Source: a virus. From it: a DNA stretch of 64,000 nt. Under the pieces are notes generated by a model. The model had not been told where the DNA came from, did not search any database, and saw nothing but the letters and a program-made list of their open reading frames with translations. Position numbers and translations under genes: made by a program. The stretch covers positions 24,064-88,063 of IMG/VR virus record IMGVR_UViG_3300006028_000002, one strand, 5' to 3'. Positions 49,195 through 58,012 of the stretch are shown one piece after another (position 1 is the stretch's first letter; each line of letters opens with the position of its first letter).

Positions 49195-49724
49195 GACGGA
49201 TTGCCTTTCTTGTCGGGGAAATCCACACCCGGGACGGGTGCCGCATCCGGTGGGAATTTGTGCGGTTCGCCCTCGGTGAGATCGCCCGCGCTCGGGGCCG
49301 CCTCCGGGGGGTGTGTCAACTCGGGTGTCTGCACCTGGGAAGGGGGAACAGGCGCCGCGTCCGGTGGTTCCATGCCCGGAATCCGATAATCCGGTTTCTG
49401 ATCATCTGATTCTTTTTCCACGTATCCGCTGGTGGGATCATCGGGATCCGGTTTCGATCCCTCCGGTATATGCAACGGTGCCGGATTGTCCGCGTCGGTC
49501 CGTTCCTCATCCGCCGAGCTGTCCTCAGTTTTCGGGTGGGTCGACTGGAGAAAAGGATCATCATCAGAGGGTGTGGTGGGCACGTCGTCACTGTTGGCCA
49601 GCGGGGGCGCTTCCACGCCTTGTGCCGCGCGATGCACCGGGGCACCCGGTATAGCTCGAACCACCGGCACCCCGCGCCGGGTCACCCGCCGGGGTACGCG
49701 GCTACGCGTAGTGTGTGGCGCCAT
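49191..49724 (-). CDS. Arg-N/acidic-C protein A
   Basis: 177 aa, ATG 49724 after GGGGGG, overlapping the portal 3' end by 23 bases. SRVPRRVTRRGVPVVR start, then a long acidic, Pro-rich, disordered region with DDVPTTPSDDD. Largest member of the family; repeated DAAPVP near its end. Confidence 0.72.
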   Translation of the reverse strand: MAPHTTRSRVPRRVTRRGVPVVRAIPGAPVHRAAQGVEAPPLANSDDVPTTPSDDDPFLQSTHPKTEDSSADEERTDADNPAPLHIPEGSKPDPDDPTSGYVEKESDDQKPDYRIPGMEPPDAAPVPPSQVQTPELTHPPEAAPSAGDLTEGEPHKFPPDAAPVPGVDFPDKKGNPS

Positions 49725-50991
49725 TAGTCGCCCCCCGATCTCCCACCGCTGGATGGGTCGGCTTAAACGGTTCGGGCTTATCAGGCGACATATCAGGGGG
49801 TTTCCCCATCGGCATCGGGCCACGGGTCGGCCAGAACCGCTCGAACTCGGCGATCTGCGCATCCGTCATCGGCGGCAGATCTTCCATCAACCGGGCCTCG
49901 GACGGGGCCAGCACCCGGGATTGGATGCGGTGCGCCACCACTTCCGCGCGAGTCGCCGGGTCCATGCGCAACAGCGAGTCGGTGTCGAGACGCACAAACT
50001 GCCTGTTAGGCAACAGTTTGTTGAGCGAGTTCTCTCGGCGCCGGATCGCCGGGCCTAGGCTCATAATAAGTAGTTGCAGGTTGCGTTGCACCACATTGGC
50101 GTACGTCACGCTACTGCCAGAAATAGCCGCGTCAATCAGATCGGCCGGGCAGTCCAAGAATCGGGCGATCTCGGCCAGCCCGATGCTGCGCGCCTCCAGC
50201 CATTCCATGCCGGTCTGTTCGGCCTGGATGAGTTTGTATTCCCAGTCTTTACCGGTGACCAGCACATCGCCGGAGCGAATGCTTTCCTTAGCGCGGGCCT
50301 TGATTTCCTCGGCCTGTAAATTGGTCAGAGTCGGCAGCACCGTATTCTGCATATGGCCCCGCGGAATGCCACCACTCGTAAACCAGGAAATGGCGAAATC
50401 CTGTATAGAGAGGTGTTCCCCGATGCACCATGCCGCGTACATCAAGGGGGACAGACCTAAATGAAAACCGGGCACCGTGTATTGCTTCTCATGCCAGATC
50501 TGATCCGGTCGGTATGATTTACCACGGATCATGTATTCCACAAGTACGTTATCGATGACGTTGACGCTCACCCAGGCCAGAGGCACCAGCTCAATCTCAG
50601 CAGGCAGGCCATAACCATTGCGCTGGGTGATGATCCCTATCGTGTTCCCCGCGCGGTCCAGGTCGAATTGCGTTCCCCACATAAACTCCAGATAGTCGAC
50701 CTCCTGGCCGCCCGGGTTGAGGATCACCGGGGGTGTCTCCACCTTGACGTGGGGCAAACCGTATTGCGCGCGGCGGAACACATCCACCGGCATCGTACTG
50801 ATCAGGTTAGCGCGCAGCCGCAAACACGCCCACACCGCCGAATGCCGTAGCGCGGATTCTGAGTTAATCATGTGGCCGGGGGCGATCTGCATACCCAGCC
50901 GATGCGGTATCACGTCACTGGCAGAAGCACCAGGAAACTCGCCCCAGTACGGTCCCTCGATGTTCGCGGTGCGTTTGAAAAACAGGCCCAC
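49702..50991 (-). CDS. Portal protein, HK97 type
   Basis: 429 aa, GTG 50991. LRHSAVWACLRLRANLISTM, LNPGGQEVDYLEFMWG and LIDAAISGSSVTYANVVQ are typical of HK97-like portals. Position between terminase and protease confirms. The Pro-rich C-terminus may be disordered. Confidence 0.92.
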   Translation of the reverse strand: MGLFFKRTANIEGPYWGEFPGASASDVIPHRLGMQIAPGHMINSESALRHSAVWACLRLRANLISTMPVDVFRRAQYGLPHVKVETPPVILNPGGQEVDYLEFMWGTQFDLDRAGNTIGIITQRNGYGLPAEIELVPLAWVSVNVIDNVLVEYMIRGKSYRPDQIWHEKQYTVPGFHLGLSPLMYAAWCIGEHLSIQDFAISWFTSGGIPRGHMQNTVLPTLTNLQAEEIKARAKESIRSGDVLVTGKDWEYKLIQAEQTGMEWLEARSIGLAEIARFLDCPADLIDAAISGSSVTYANVVQRNLQLLIMSLGPAIRRRENSLNKLLPNRQFVRLDTDSLLRMDPATRAEVVAHRIQSRVLAPSEARLMEDLPPMTDAQIAEFERFWPTRGPMPMGKPPDMSPDKPEPFKPTHPAVGDRGATNGATHYA

Positions 50992-51016
50992 AATTCCCGC
51001 CTGCCTTTCCAGTTAG

Positions 51017-51373
51017 CTACTCTTTGGCCAGCCAGGCGAATCGCCACCACGTGCGCACGATCACCGAGGGCACCTGCGGGATGTCTTTCGATCGAGTAAC
51101 CGGTGGTCGGCCCGGTGGCGCGGGTTGTGTCGCGCCAGCGCGTCCACCGAGCCAGTCCCCGAGCCAGCCGGCGGCCAGCAGCACCGCCCCGGCCATCACC
51201 AGAAACCCGGGCCAGCGCACCAGCTCAAATGCGGCGATCCCGAGCCCGGCGGCGATCGCCACCACCGCGGCCAGCTCCAGACACAGGATCACGATCTCGT
51301 GCACCAGGGGGGACAGCGTTGGCCGACCCTGGGTGGTGCGGCCCGGATGCAGGTCAGTGACAGCCGTGGTCAA
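51017..51373 (-). CDS. Membrane protein between terminase and portal
   Basis: 118 aa, TTG 51373 overlapping the terminase stop, GGAGAG upstream. Two helices (EIVILCLELAAVVAIAAGLG, FLVMAGAVLLAAGWLG) then a basic tail. Unusual inside a head operon; contains CGTGCGCACG at 51050. Function unknown. Confidence 0.68.
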   Translation of the reverse strand: MTTAVTDLHPGRTTQGRPTLSPLVHEIVILCLELAAVVAIAAGLGIAAFELVRWPGFLVMAGAVLLAAGWLGDWLGGRAGATQPAPPGRPPVTRSKDIPQVPSVIVRTWWRFAWLAKE

Positions 51374-52863
51374 TGCACACTCTCCAGCACGTTGTAAGTG
51401 GGTGCGGCGTAACGCACCAGGCCGTACAGCGCCTCAGCAACTACCGTGACCGGGGTGATGTCCGCTGCGCTGACCATGCGACCGAACGCCCAGCCACCGT
51501 CGCCCACATTGCGCTTACGCGCCGCCCTGATTGCCGAGGTGACGCATTCCTGGCCGAGGTGGCGTAGTTGATCCCGGGTCGACACCGCTTTGAGCAGATG
51601 CCCGCACGCCTGGCTCAACTCAGCGCCTTTGATCGGGGTGATGCCGGGATCCCCGGTGGGGGTGACCCCGATGCCGGCTTTGATCAGTGCGGGCAGTAGC
51701 GCGCCGGCCGGTCCGGAGGTGTCCACCATCCAGAGGGTGGGGCCCCACACCGCGTCCAGTTCTTTCGCGCGGGACACCATCCAGTCGATGCCCCGGCGGT
51801 GATCCAGCTGCCCGTCTTTGTTGGTGATCTCCACATGAGGGATCCGGTCGGCGCGATAGCCGGCGACCCCGATGGCCCCGCTGGTCAGTCCCTCGGCCAC
51901 GTCCAACGCGAACACGAGCCCGCCGCGGGGTTGGCTGTCCGGATCCACCAGGGACAGCCAGGCGCCCAGGTGGATGATCGCCATGCCGCCCGGGTCATCC
52001 CAGGCGCAGAGCACCTCGCGGTCAAACTCGGCGGCATCCATGCTGCGCAGTGCGCGGCGCATCGTGTTGAAAGTGACTCGATCGCCCAATGCGGGGTTGG
52101 CCTGCGCCCAGGCTATGGGCATCTGCCGCACGTAATCGGGTGCGTCGTGGAAAGCGTCATCTACTGACCACTCATAGTAGGCCAGTTCCGGCTCTTGATT
52201 GATGCCGCGCATCCGAACCTGACGCAGTGCGGTGGAATTCGCCATGCCCGCCATCGACACGTACCATATCTGCCAATTACTGCGGGCAAACATAATAGGC
52301 ATCATGGCGCCGACCATTTCATTGGTAAGCGCGAAAGCCTCATCGAAAAATATGATGTCATATCCGGCCCAACCACGGGCCGCAGAGGATGTGCGAGCAA
52401 CAAAATCTATTCGAGCGCCGTTTTTGAGGCTGATGCTCTGTTCCTCATTGCTCATGCGGATCTGTTTAACCTCTTGATCGAGGCCCGGCACCGACTCGAT
52501 GCGCCACTGGATGCGCTCGCGGATCTTGCGGCTGGTGGCCATGAGGTGCGAGGTGTAGACCATTTTGTACTGCCGTAGAAACAGCCCGTTGAGGGTGGCG
52601 ATCTCCACACAGGCGCCTTTGCCGCTCTGTCTGCCCACCACCAGACCGACCTCGGGGGCCGTCCAGTTGCCTTGCTCATCCATACCCAGTGCACCGTCCA
52701 GCACCCGGCGCTGCCACGGGTCGGCAATCAATCCGGAGAGCTCGGCCAGCTCACAGGCTTCCGGGCCGGATGTCTTGAGGTAGGGGGGCACCAGTTCAAT
52801 TCGCGGTGCCTGGTCACCCCGCAGATTCGCCCATCTGTCGGCGCCTGCGCTCGCGGAGTTCAT
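51370..52863 (-). CDS. Terminase large subunit
   Basis: 497 aa, ATG 52863 (a TTG precedes it). ATPase: Walker A-like GRQSGKG (77-83), Walker B IIFFDEA (169-175). RNase-H-like nuclease acidic residues include Asp320 (FALDVAEG) and Asp380 (WMVDTSGP). It translocates and cuts DNA during packaging into the HK97 head. Confidence 0.93.
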   Translation of the reverse strand: MNSASAGADRWANLRGDQAPRIELVPPYLKTSGPEACELAELSGLIADPWQRRVLDGALGMDEQGNWTAPEVGLVVGRQSGKGACVEIATLNGLFLRQYKMVYTSHLMATSRKIRERIQWRIESVPGLDQEVKQIRMSNEEQSISLKNGARIDFVARTSSAARGWAGYDIIFFDEAFALTNEMVGAMMPIMFARSNWQIWYVSMAGMANSTALRQVRMRGINQEPELAYYEWSVDDAFHDAPDYVRQMPIAWAQANPALGDRVTFNTMRRALRSMDAAEFDREVLCAWDDPGGMAIIHLGAWLSLVDPDSQPRGGLVFALDVAEGLTSGAIGVAGYRADRIPHVEITNKDGQLDHRRGIDWMVSRAKELDAVWGPTLWMVDTSGPAGALLPALIKAGIGVTPTGDPGITPIKGAELSQACGHLLKAVSTRDQLRHLGQECVTSAIRAARKRNVGDGGWAFGRMVSAADITPVTVVAEALYGLVRYAAPTYNVLESVH

Positions 52864-53107
52864 CAAGTGGACTCCGTTCCGGCATGACGTCCGGTGCCGG
52901 CGGCATCCTCAGCCGTTCCCAGCGGTCGGTGAGCTTGCGCAGATCGGCCAGCGCAAGGCGTACCTGGGACGCGGCCGGGTTATGACCCTCATCGAACCGC
53001 TGGGCGCAGCGCCGGCCCATCTCGATGAGACCGCACGCACTGTTGCGCACATCCGGGGGGAGCTGGGCTACCTCGCGCTCGAAAGCATCTGCCAGACTAT
53101 CGTCCAT
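52814..53107 (-). CDS. Terminase small subunit-like protein
   Basis: 97 aa, ATG 53107 with AGGAG ten bases upstream; overlaps the large subunit start by 50 bases. Short helical protein (ALADLRKLTDRWERLRM) with basic C-terminus, at the terS position. Assignment is mainly positional. Confidence 0.62.
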   Translation of the reverse strand: MDDSLADAFEREVAQLPPDVRNSACGLIEMGRRCAQRFDEGHNPAASQVRLALADLRKLTDRWERLRMPPAPDVMPERSPLDELRERRRRQMGESAG

Positions 53108-53356
53108 GATCCCGTCACTCCTGTTGCATATTCCCGGCCTCACCGCCATGCAACGCCCGCCGCAACACGTCTGCCACCCGCCCGAGAAAGGTAGCGAGGG
53201 GGAACTGTGGCGATGTTTCTGCGGATATCGCTGGCGTTGCGCGCGACCCAATTCATGGACCACCAACCGCGGCGCTGTTGTGTTTCCCGCAGAATGGCGC
53301 AGGTATCGTTGGCCTTGGCCTAGACTTCCCTGACTTTATAAACGGTTTACCCTAGT

Positions 53357-53788
53357 TTACGTATCTTTTGCCAACTTGGCGATCAGTTCATCCTGCGCAA
53401 ACAAATGTGCCTGAAGTTGCAAAGACTCGTGCAACAATGCTTCTGCATCATTAAACGTATCTAAAGCTCGCTTATCCGCTGCCGATGCCTGAACGGACTG
53501 ACCCACCAAAATGATTGACAGCAGGACCAATTGCAGGAAAGTCTGAGCGATCCACTGCACGATACCGAGCACACCCTGATGAATAGCCCCCGGTAAACCC
53601 ACCAACGCAATGGCACCGAACAGATACGCGCAGGTCATGGAGCCCACGAAACCTGTAATCTTCACCGCCAACCGAGCATTACACCTCGCATAAGCGGTAG
53701 AGGTGTCGTACTGGTCATTTACCCGCGCCGGGTCTCGGTGCCGGCGTCGAGCGCGCTGCGGGTGCGGCGTGTAGGTAAAGAGACTCAT
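53357..53788 (-). CDS. Two-helix membrane protein with amphipathic tail
   Basis: 143 aa, start 53788. Basic N-terminus with RRRHRD, two membrane helices (residues about 45-70 and 76-98), then an acidic helix HESLQLQAHLFAQDELIAKL. Resembles a DUF1003-like pattern only loosely. Divergent from the PLP enzyme gene with 35 bp between starts. Confidence 0.65.
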   Translation of the reverse strand: MSLFTYTPHPQRARRRHRDPARVNDQYDTSTAYARCNARLAVKITGFVGSMTCAYLFGAIALVGLPGAIHQGVLGIVQWIAQTFLQLVLLSIILVGQSVQASAADKRALDTFNDAEALLHESLQLQAHLFAQDELIAKLAKDT

Positions 53789-53823
53789 CCGTATCCTGTC
53801 CCCCGGGCGCTCGTTAACGCTCC

Positions 53824-55218
53824 ATGAGATTCCCCCGCGAGCACGCTGATTATCACCCCGACATCATTGGACCGCTGCGCGTCATCGAGTTTTCCCGGCT
53901 CGGTGATGAAGTCTATCTCGACTACACGGGCGCCGCACTCTATCCGGAGTCACTGGTCATGGATCACTTGTGGGATCTGCGCGGTAACGTATATGGCAAT
54001 CCGCATTCCGACTCACCGGCCAGCCAACGCGCTACCGAGATAATGTCCACGGCACGCGCTGCGGTACTGCGATTCTTTAACGCCGACCCCGATGAATACA
54101 CCGTGGTATTCACCGCGAATGCCACAGCGGCCATGCAACTGGTGGGCTTATCATATCCGTTCCAGCCAGACAGTCTGTTTCTCTACACCGCCGATGTACA
54201 CAATTCGGCGCTCGGGTTGCGGGAACTAGCTCGGGACATCAAATGCACGGTAGGTTACCTGCCGCTGCAATCGGATCTGCGGGTCTCCGATACCGAGGCG
54301 ATGCTGACCCTCAACTCCCATGCGGGTGGGCTGTTCACATACCCGGCGCAATGCAATTTCAGCGGAGTACACCATCCCCTGTCGTGGATCAACGCGGCAC
54401 ACAATCTGGGCTGGCGGGTGCTGCTGGACGCTGCTGCGTTCGTGCCCACCAACCCGCTGGATCTGCGCAGGTTCCCGGCTGATTACGTCGCGGTCAGCTT
54501 TTATAAGATCTTCGGTTATCCCAGCGGCATCGGGGCTCTGATCGCTCGTCGCGAGGCGCTGGAGGAGTTGCAGCAACCCTGGCACGCCGGGGGCAGCACC
54601 CGGGCCGCCTCGGTGGCCGGCGACTGGTACCACCTGGCCGCTGGAGCGGACGCGTTCGAGCACGGCACCGTCAACTATCTGGCCGCCGCCGCCGTCACGC
54701 GAGGGCTGGAGTACATCAGCGCACTCGGGCTGGCCCAGATCCATGACCGGGTGCAGCTGTTGACCGGCTGGACGCTGGCTGAGCTGGCGAACCTGCATCA
54801 CAAGGGGGGCGAGCCCCTCATCCGGCTCTACGGTCCGCTCGGGATCGAGCAACGCGGGGCTGCCATCACTTTTAATCTGCTCGATCCCTCCGGCGCACCG
54901 GTTGACGAGCGGATCGTGGCAGCCCGGGCGCGCGAGCAGCACATCTCGCTGCGCACTGGATGCTTCTGTGCGCCCGGTGCCGCCGAGACGGCGTTTGCGC
55001 TCGATCCGGCCGATCTGGTGGCCGCGGGGGAGCTGCCGGCGGACGCGCCCATGGACGCCTATCTGGACACCCTGGGCATGCCCACCGGGGGCGCCATCCG
55101 GATCAGCTACGGGCTGGCCAGCAACGCCGCAGACGCCGAGCGTTTTCTGGAGTTCGCAGCCACGTTCGCCGATGCGCGGCCAAGCGAGGACAACCTACCG
55201 GCCCGAGTACATTGCTAA
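53824..55218 (+). CDS. Class V aminotransferase, molybdenum-cofactor-sulfurase-like
   Basis: 464 aa, ATG 53824. YLDYTGAALYPESLV (31-45), NVYGNPHSDS (55-64), PLP-contacting Asp202 (LLDAAAF), Schiff-base Lys228 (SFYKIFGYPSGIG) and the persulfide Cys380 in LRTGCFCAPG (377-384). These match the N-terminal desulfurase domain of MOCOS/Mo-cofactor sulfurases more than IscS/SufS. No C-terminal MOSC domain. It should take sulfur from cysteine; the acceptor is unknown. It reads against the virion operon, just outside terS. Confidence 0.87.
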   Translation: MRFPREHADYHPDIIGPLRVIEFSRLGDEVYLDYTGAALYPESLVMDHLWDLRGNVYGNPHSDSPASQRATEIMSTARAAVLRFFNADPDEYTVVFTANATAAMQLVGLSYPFQPDSLFLYTADVHNSALGLRELARDIKCTVGYLPLQSDLRVSDTEAMLTLNSHAGGLFTYPAQCNFSGVHHPLSWINAAHNLGWRVLLDAAAFVPTNPLDLRRFPADYVAVSFYKIFGYPSGIGALIARREALEELQQPWHAGGSTRAASVAGDWYHLAAGADAFEHGTVNYLAAAAVTRGLEYISALGLAQIHDRVQLLTGWTLAELANLHHKGGEPLIRLYGPLGIEQRGAAITFNLLDPSGAPVDERIVAARAREQHISLRTGCFCAPGAAETAFALDPADLVAAGELPADAPMDAYLDTLGMPTGGAIRISYGLASNAADAERFLEFAATFADARPSEDNLPARVHC

Positions 55219-55221
55219 GTC

Positions 55222-55293
55222 GTGTCGCTCGGGTGGGGCTTCCTGGTGGCCGGTGGCCTGACCACGCTGGTGCTCGTGCTGCGGTGCTGGTGA
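55222..55293 (+). CDS. Possible 23-aa membrane peptide
   Basis: GTG 55222, three bases after the PLP-enzyme stop, ending TGA 55293. VSLGWGFLVAGGLTTLVLVL is one membrane helix. No separate binding site; coupling to the enzyme is possible but chance cannot be excluded. Confidence 0.3.
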   Translation: MSLGWGFLVAGGLTTLVLVLRCW

Positions 55294-55296
55294 GAT

Positions 55297-55449
55297 CTAG
55301 CGGGTGCACACCACCGTGTAGCCGGCATCGTTGAGCACCCGCAACACATGCCAGGCCAGATCCGCGCTGATGCCATGTGTCAACGTATTTTTGCTAACGC
55401 CCTCGGTCAGCGCGCGAACCACGTCATCTGAGTCGGCGGCTTTCGTCAT
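55297..55449 (-). CDS. 50-aa late-type protein
   Basis: ATG 55449 overlapping the upstream stop; TAG 55297. MTKAADSDDVVRALTEGVS then LAWHVLRVLNDAGY, a helical pattern frequent in small actinophage proteins. Unknown. Confidence 0.62.
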   Translation of the reverse strand: MTKAADSDDVVRALTEGVSKNTLTHGISADLAWHVLRVLNDAGYTVVCTR

Positions 55450-55682
55450 CCCGTCCACCGTTCCCTCCCATCGGCGTGCCGGATACGCAGGCCGAATCCA
55501 GTATGCGTGACTGGCGCGCTCACCCGCTCCGTGATCGGTCCCGGGGTCTCACCCTCTGGCTGAGGTTTAGGCTTGCCCTCCGGTTTGGGCTCGAGGGCAA
55601 CCGGTACCGGAGGTGGCGCCGAGTTACCCAGCACCTCCAGCGACACCGGGACAAGCCCGAACAATGACAGGGTGATTTTCAT
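55446..55682 (-). CDS. Small protein with hydrophobic start and Lys/Pro/Glu linker
   Basis: 78 aa, ATG 55682 (coupled). MKITLSLFGLVPVSLEVLG is a common opening of small actinophage proteins; then KPEGKPKPQPEGETPG linker and GFGLRIRHADGRE. Possibly membrane-associated. Confidence 0.68.
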   Translation of the reverse strand: MKITLSLFGLVPVSLEVLGNSAPPPVPVALEPKPEGKPKPQPEGETPGPITERVSAPVTHTGFGLRIRHADGRERWTG

Positions 55683-55837
55683 CAGACCACCAGCACGGCA
55701 AAACAGAATGCCAGGATAAAGAGCACCACGGCCAAGATAATCGATATCATGGATGGTGTCGGACCCGGCAACAAATGTGCTGCGGCGAAAAACACCAACC
55801 CCAGCGCGATAAGCGCCGGATAAAGCGCAGCGTGCAT
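55682..55837 (-). CDS. 51-aa two-helix membrane protein
   Basis: ATG 55837 with AGGAGG seven bases upstream; TGA overlaps the next ATG. Two helices: LIALGLVFFAAAHLL and ISIILAVVLFILAFCFAVLV. Unknown. Confidence 0.65.
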   Translation of the reverse strand: MHAALYPALIALGLVFFAAAHLLPGPTPSMISIILAVVLFILAFCFAVLVV

Positions 55838-55849
55838 GCTCACCGCCTC

Positions 55850-55966
55850 CTAACCGAATATCCCGTGCAGAATGCCCAGCATAGCTGCGGTGAATAGCAC
55901 GAAAACAAGAATCAAGAGCATCGCCTGGCACAACTCACGGCACCAGTCAAACCAGCGCGACTCCAT
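55850..55966 (-). CDS. 38-aa single-helix membrane protein
   Basis: ATG 55966 overlaps the upstream stop (TGATG); TAG 55850. MESRWFDWCRELCQAM then LLILVFVLFTAAMLGIL. Real by coupling and composition. Confidence 0.6.
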   Translation of the reverse strand: MESRWFDWCRELCQAMLLILVFVLFTAAMLGILHGIFG

Positions 55967-56163
55967 CAGTCTTGATCAAACGGCGCAACGTTGGTGTCCG
56001 ACTCCGGATCATTGTCACCGCCGTCAAACTTCCCACGATCAACATCTGGCGCTGCGCCACTGTCATCCGCGTCGCGAACCACGCCGGGTCGCCGCACCGC
56101 CCGACCAAGCACCCCACGGCGCCCTGGGGGCACCGCACTACGCCTGCTAGCACCCGGACGCAT
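55966..56163 (-). CDS. Arg-N/acidic-C small protein E
   Basis: 65 aa, ATG 56163 with AGGAGGTG upstream. MRPGASRRSAVPPGRRGVLG start, then Asp-rich tail (FDGGDNDPESD). Same bipolar layout as the 48-49 kb proteins. Confidence 0.7.
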   Translation of the reverse strand: MRPGASRRSAVPPGRRGVLGRAVRRPGVVRDADDSGAAPDVDRGKFDGGDNDPESDTNVAPFDQD

Positions 56164-56332
56164 TCGCGCCACCTCCTGCTGCATCGTCGTCGCCGTCATC
56201 GTCGCGGGTCACCTGCGGAGTGGCATCGGCAGCCGCCTCATCCGCCCGAGTCGTCCACTGGCCACCGCGGATAGGCCGCCGGGTATGCAGCGGCACCGCA
56301 CTGCGCAGACTACGCACACCGGTCCGTTTCAT
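56147..56332 (-). CDS. Arg-N/acidic-C small protein F
   Basis: 61 aa, ATG 56332. MKRTGVRSLRSAVPLHTRRP start, RDDDGDDDAAGGG tail. Overlaps E by 17 bases. Confidence 0.68.
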   Translation of the reverse strand: MKRTGVRSLRSAVPLHTRRPIRGGQWTTRADEAAADATPQVTRDDDGDDDAAGGGANASGC

Positions 56333-56601
56333 CAGTCATCATCATCCTTTTTTGGAATGGTGTCGTTATCGTGGTCGGTGTCGTCGTCCTTTTTCTCGTC
56401 TTCGGCGCGAGCCTCCAGGGCCTCTTTACCGTCTTTGTGCTCGTCGCTCTGTTTCGGATCTTTATCTTTATCGTCACTGTCGTCATCGGCACGGCGGACC
56501 GGAATGCTCACCGGGGCACTACGGGTTGTCTGCACCGCTGGCGACTGGCGCGTCACAACGCGCGGAATCGCATTACGACTGACTGCTGTTGTTCGTTTCA
56601 T
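56332..56601 (-). CDS. Arg-N/acidic-C small protein G
   Basis: 89 aa, ATG 56601 with GGGGAC upstream; a coupled ATG at 56685 would add 28 residues. MKRTTAVSRNAIPRVVTRQS start and an extremely charged Asp/Lys tail. The family signature supports 56601. Confidence 0.68.
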   Translation of the reverse strand: MKRTTAVSRNAIPRVVTRQSPAVQTTRSAPVSIPVRRADDDSDDKDKDPKQSDEHKDGKEALEARAEDEKKDDDTDHDNDTIPKKDDDD

Positions 56602-56681
56602 GTCGTCCCCTAAAGCTAATCGTGACCACCGGGTGGACTTATAGCGCGTACTCGGCGGCATGGTCGGCATCCCGCGGATAG

Positions 56682-56855
56682 TCATGCACTACTCGCTGAG
56701 CTGGCCCGGCCGATGTTGACTTCCGCAGCGGGTGTCCCCAGTGGGTGTTCCGCCTTCTCCTGCATCAACAGGTGCGCCTGATGTGTATCCCCATGCGCAT
56801 CCGGGTAACGGGTGACGATGCTGCGGCGCTGCTGACGCCCGGTGGATCGCCTCAT
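56682..56855 (-). CDS. Arg-N small protein H
   Basis: 57 aa, ATG 56855 with AGGAGG nine bases upstream, ATGA overlap with the 56852 gene. MRRSTGRQQRRSIVTRYPDA start; tail only mildly acidic. Shares the Arg-rich start of the family. Confidence 0.66.
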   Translation of the reverse strand: MRRSTGRQQRRSIVTRYPDAHGDTHQAHLLMQEKAEHPLGTPAAEVNIGRASSASSA

Positions 56856-57364
56856 GCTGATGCCTCCTGCCAGTTATCGCCGATACCAAACATGACCGCC
56901 TGAGCCAAGCCCAACCAACCCGCGCTCGGCAACGTCATGTGCTCGCCGTTGATGACGAGTGCCTCCAGCTCAGCCCGGCTGATGTGCAGCTCGGTAACCA
57001 GCACGCCGGCCACGTAGTCGAGGGTCGCGGCGGACGGGGCCCGGGACAACCGATAGCGGTACAGCCGCCGGAGCAGCTCGATCGGCTCGCCCAGATAGGT
57101 CAGGCCAGCGTAATTGCGCTCCGGAGCGAACCCCCAGGGCACCAGCACGACCGCCCAGCGGCCGGAACTCTCCGCCGAACCGTAGAGGGCCTGGCACTGG
57201 CCGGCGTGGCGCGCATCCGGCTCATTGGCATACAGCGCGCGCATCTGGCTCTGGGCCGAGTCCTCTGAATCGTGGCACGCGATGATCTCACCAGAGCCAC
57301 TCTTGATGACGGCCCACGGTTTCGCTGGCGGACAGTCGTCGGACCGCTCCACTTTCCACGGCAT
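56852..57364 (-). CDS. Head-operon protein with WAVIKSGSGEI domain
   Basis: 170 aa, ATG 57364 after GGAGA. KPWAVIKSGSGEIIACHDS then AQSQMRALYANEPD is a small domain I have seen fused to or beside actinophage capsid proteases; the rest is alpha/beta. Likely head-associated; function unknown. Confidence 0.68.
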   Translation of the reverse strand: MPWKVERSDDCPPAKPWAVIKSGSGEIIACHDSEDSAQSQMRALYANEPDARHAGQCQALYGSAESSGRWAVVLVPWGFAPERNYAGLTYLGEPIELLRRLYRYRLSRAPSAATLDYVAGVLVTELHISRAELEALVINGEHMTLPSAGWLGLAQAVMFGIGDNWQEASA

Positions 57365-57368
57365 CGCT

Positions 57369-57617
57369 TTAGTCTCCGCCCACCGGGGCACCAGGGCCAG
57401 CGCACAAGCCAAAACAATCTTTAAGACCCATGGACCCTAAAATGGTGTCGTCCTGTTTAATCTCGCTTCCTTCGGCAAGCTCGCCCTCTTCTTTCCGACC
57501 TTTCGGCTCATCAAAACCGAATTTAGTAATCGAGGCGCCCGTGCTCGGTAACTGGCGTGCCATGCCACGTCGGGGCGCACCCAGTGATGCTCGAGAAGTA
57601 CTACGCCGCATGGACAT
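57369..57617 (-). CDS. Arg-N/acidic small protein J
   Basis: 82 aa, ATG 57617 in TGATG overlap with protein K (ATG 57611 alternative). MSMRRSTSRASLGAPRRGMA start, middle acidic (KEEGELAEGSEIKQDD), short Cys pair near the end. Confidence 0.68.
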   Translation of the reverse strand: MSMRRSTSRASLGAPRRGMARQLPSTGASITKFGFDEPKGRKEEGELAEGSEIKQDDTILGSMGLKDCFGLCAGPGAPVGGD

Positions 57618-58000
57618 CACCCACTACCATCAGGATTGTGATCGCCGTGGCCGATGTAATACGCGAGACTCGGATCGGATTCTTTCATCGCCTCCGGATC
57701 CTCCGCATATTTGGCGTCCAGCATGTCCGCGTTGGAATTAGGATCCGGCGGAGGTGACAAACCCATATCCTGAGCCGCATCACGGCACAACTGTCCCCGA
57801 GAGCCGGCCCGCTCCGGATCCTCACCATTGCCCCGGTCATCGTGGGCCTCACCGTTCGGTCCGGTAGAGGGCACCGATCCGGGGGGCGCGTCCGCGTCAT
57901 CGTCCACCCAGAACTTATCGCCCCGGCGCAGCGCGACACGCACAACAGGGCGCCCGGTAGAGGTTCGACGCATTCCGGGTATCGCGGTGGTCCGTCTCAT
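57617..58000 (-). CDS. Arg-N/acidic-C protein K
   Basis: 127 aa, ATG 58000 after GGGAG. MRRTTAIPGMRRTSTGRP start, WVDDDADAPPGS and long acidic disordered region with Cys at RGQLCRDAAQ. Confidence 0.72.
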   Translation of the reverse strand: MRRTTAIPGMRRTSTGRPVVRVALRRGDKFWVDDDADAPPGSVPSTGPNGEAHDDRGNGEDPERAGSRGQLCRDAAQDMGLSPPPDPNSNADMLDAKYAEDPEAMKESDPSLAYYIGHGDHNPDGSG

Positions 58001-58012
58001 GAGGGCTCCCTT

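Noticed and set aside
52814-53266. Longer small-terminase frame starting at 53266
   Set aside because: The upstream 53 codons are Arg/His/Cys-rich shadow-like sequence; ATG 53107 has AGGAG upstream.
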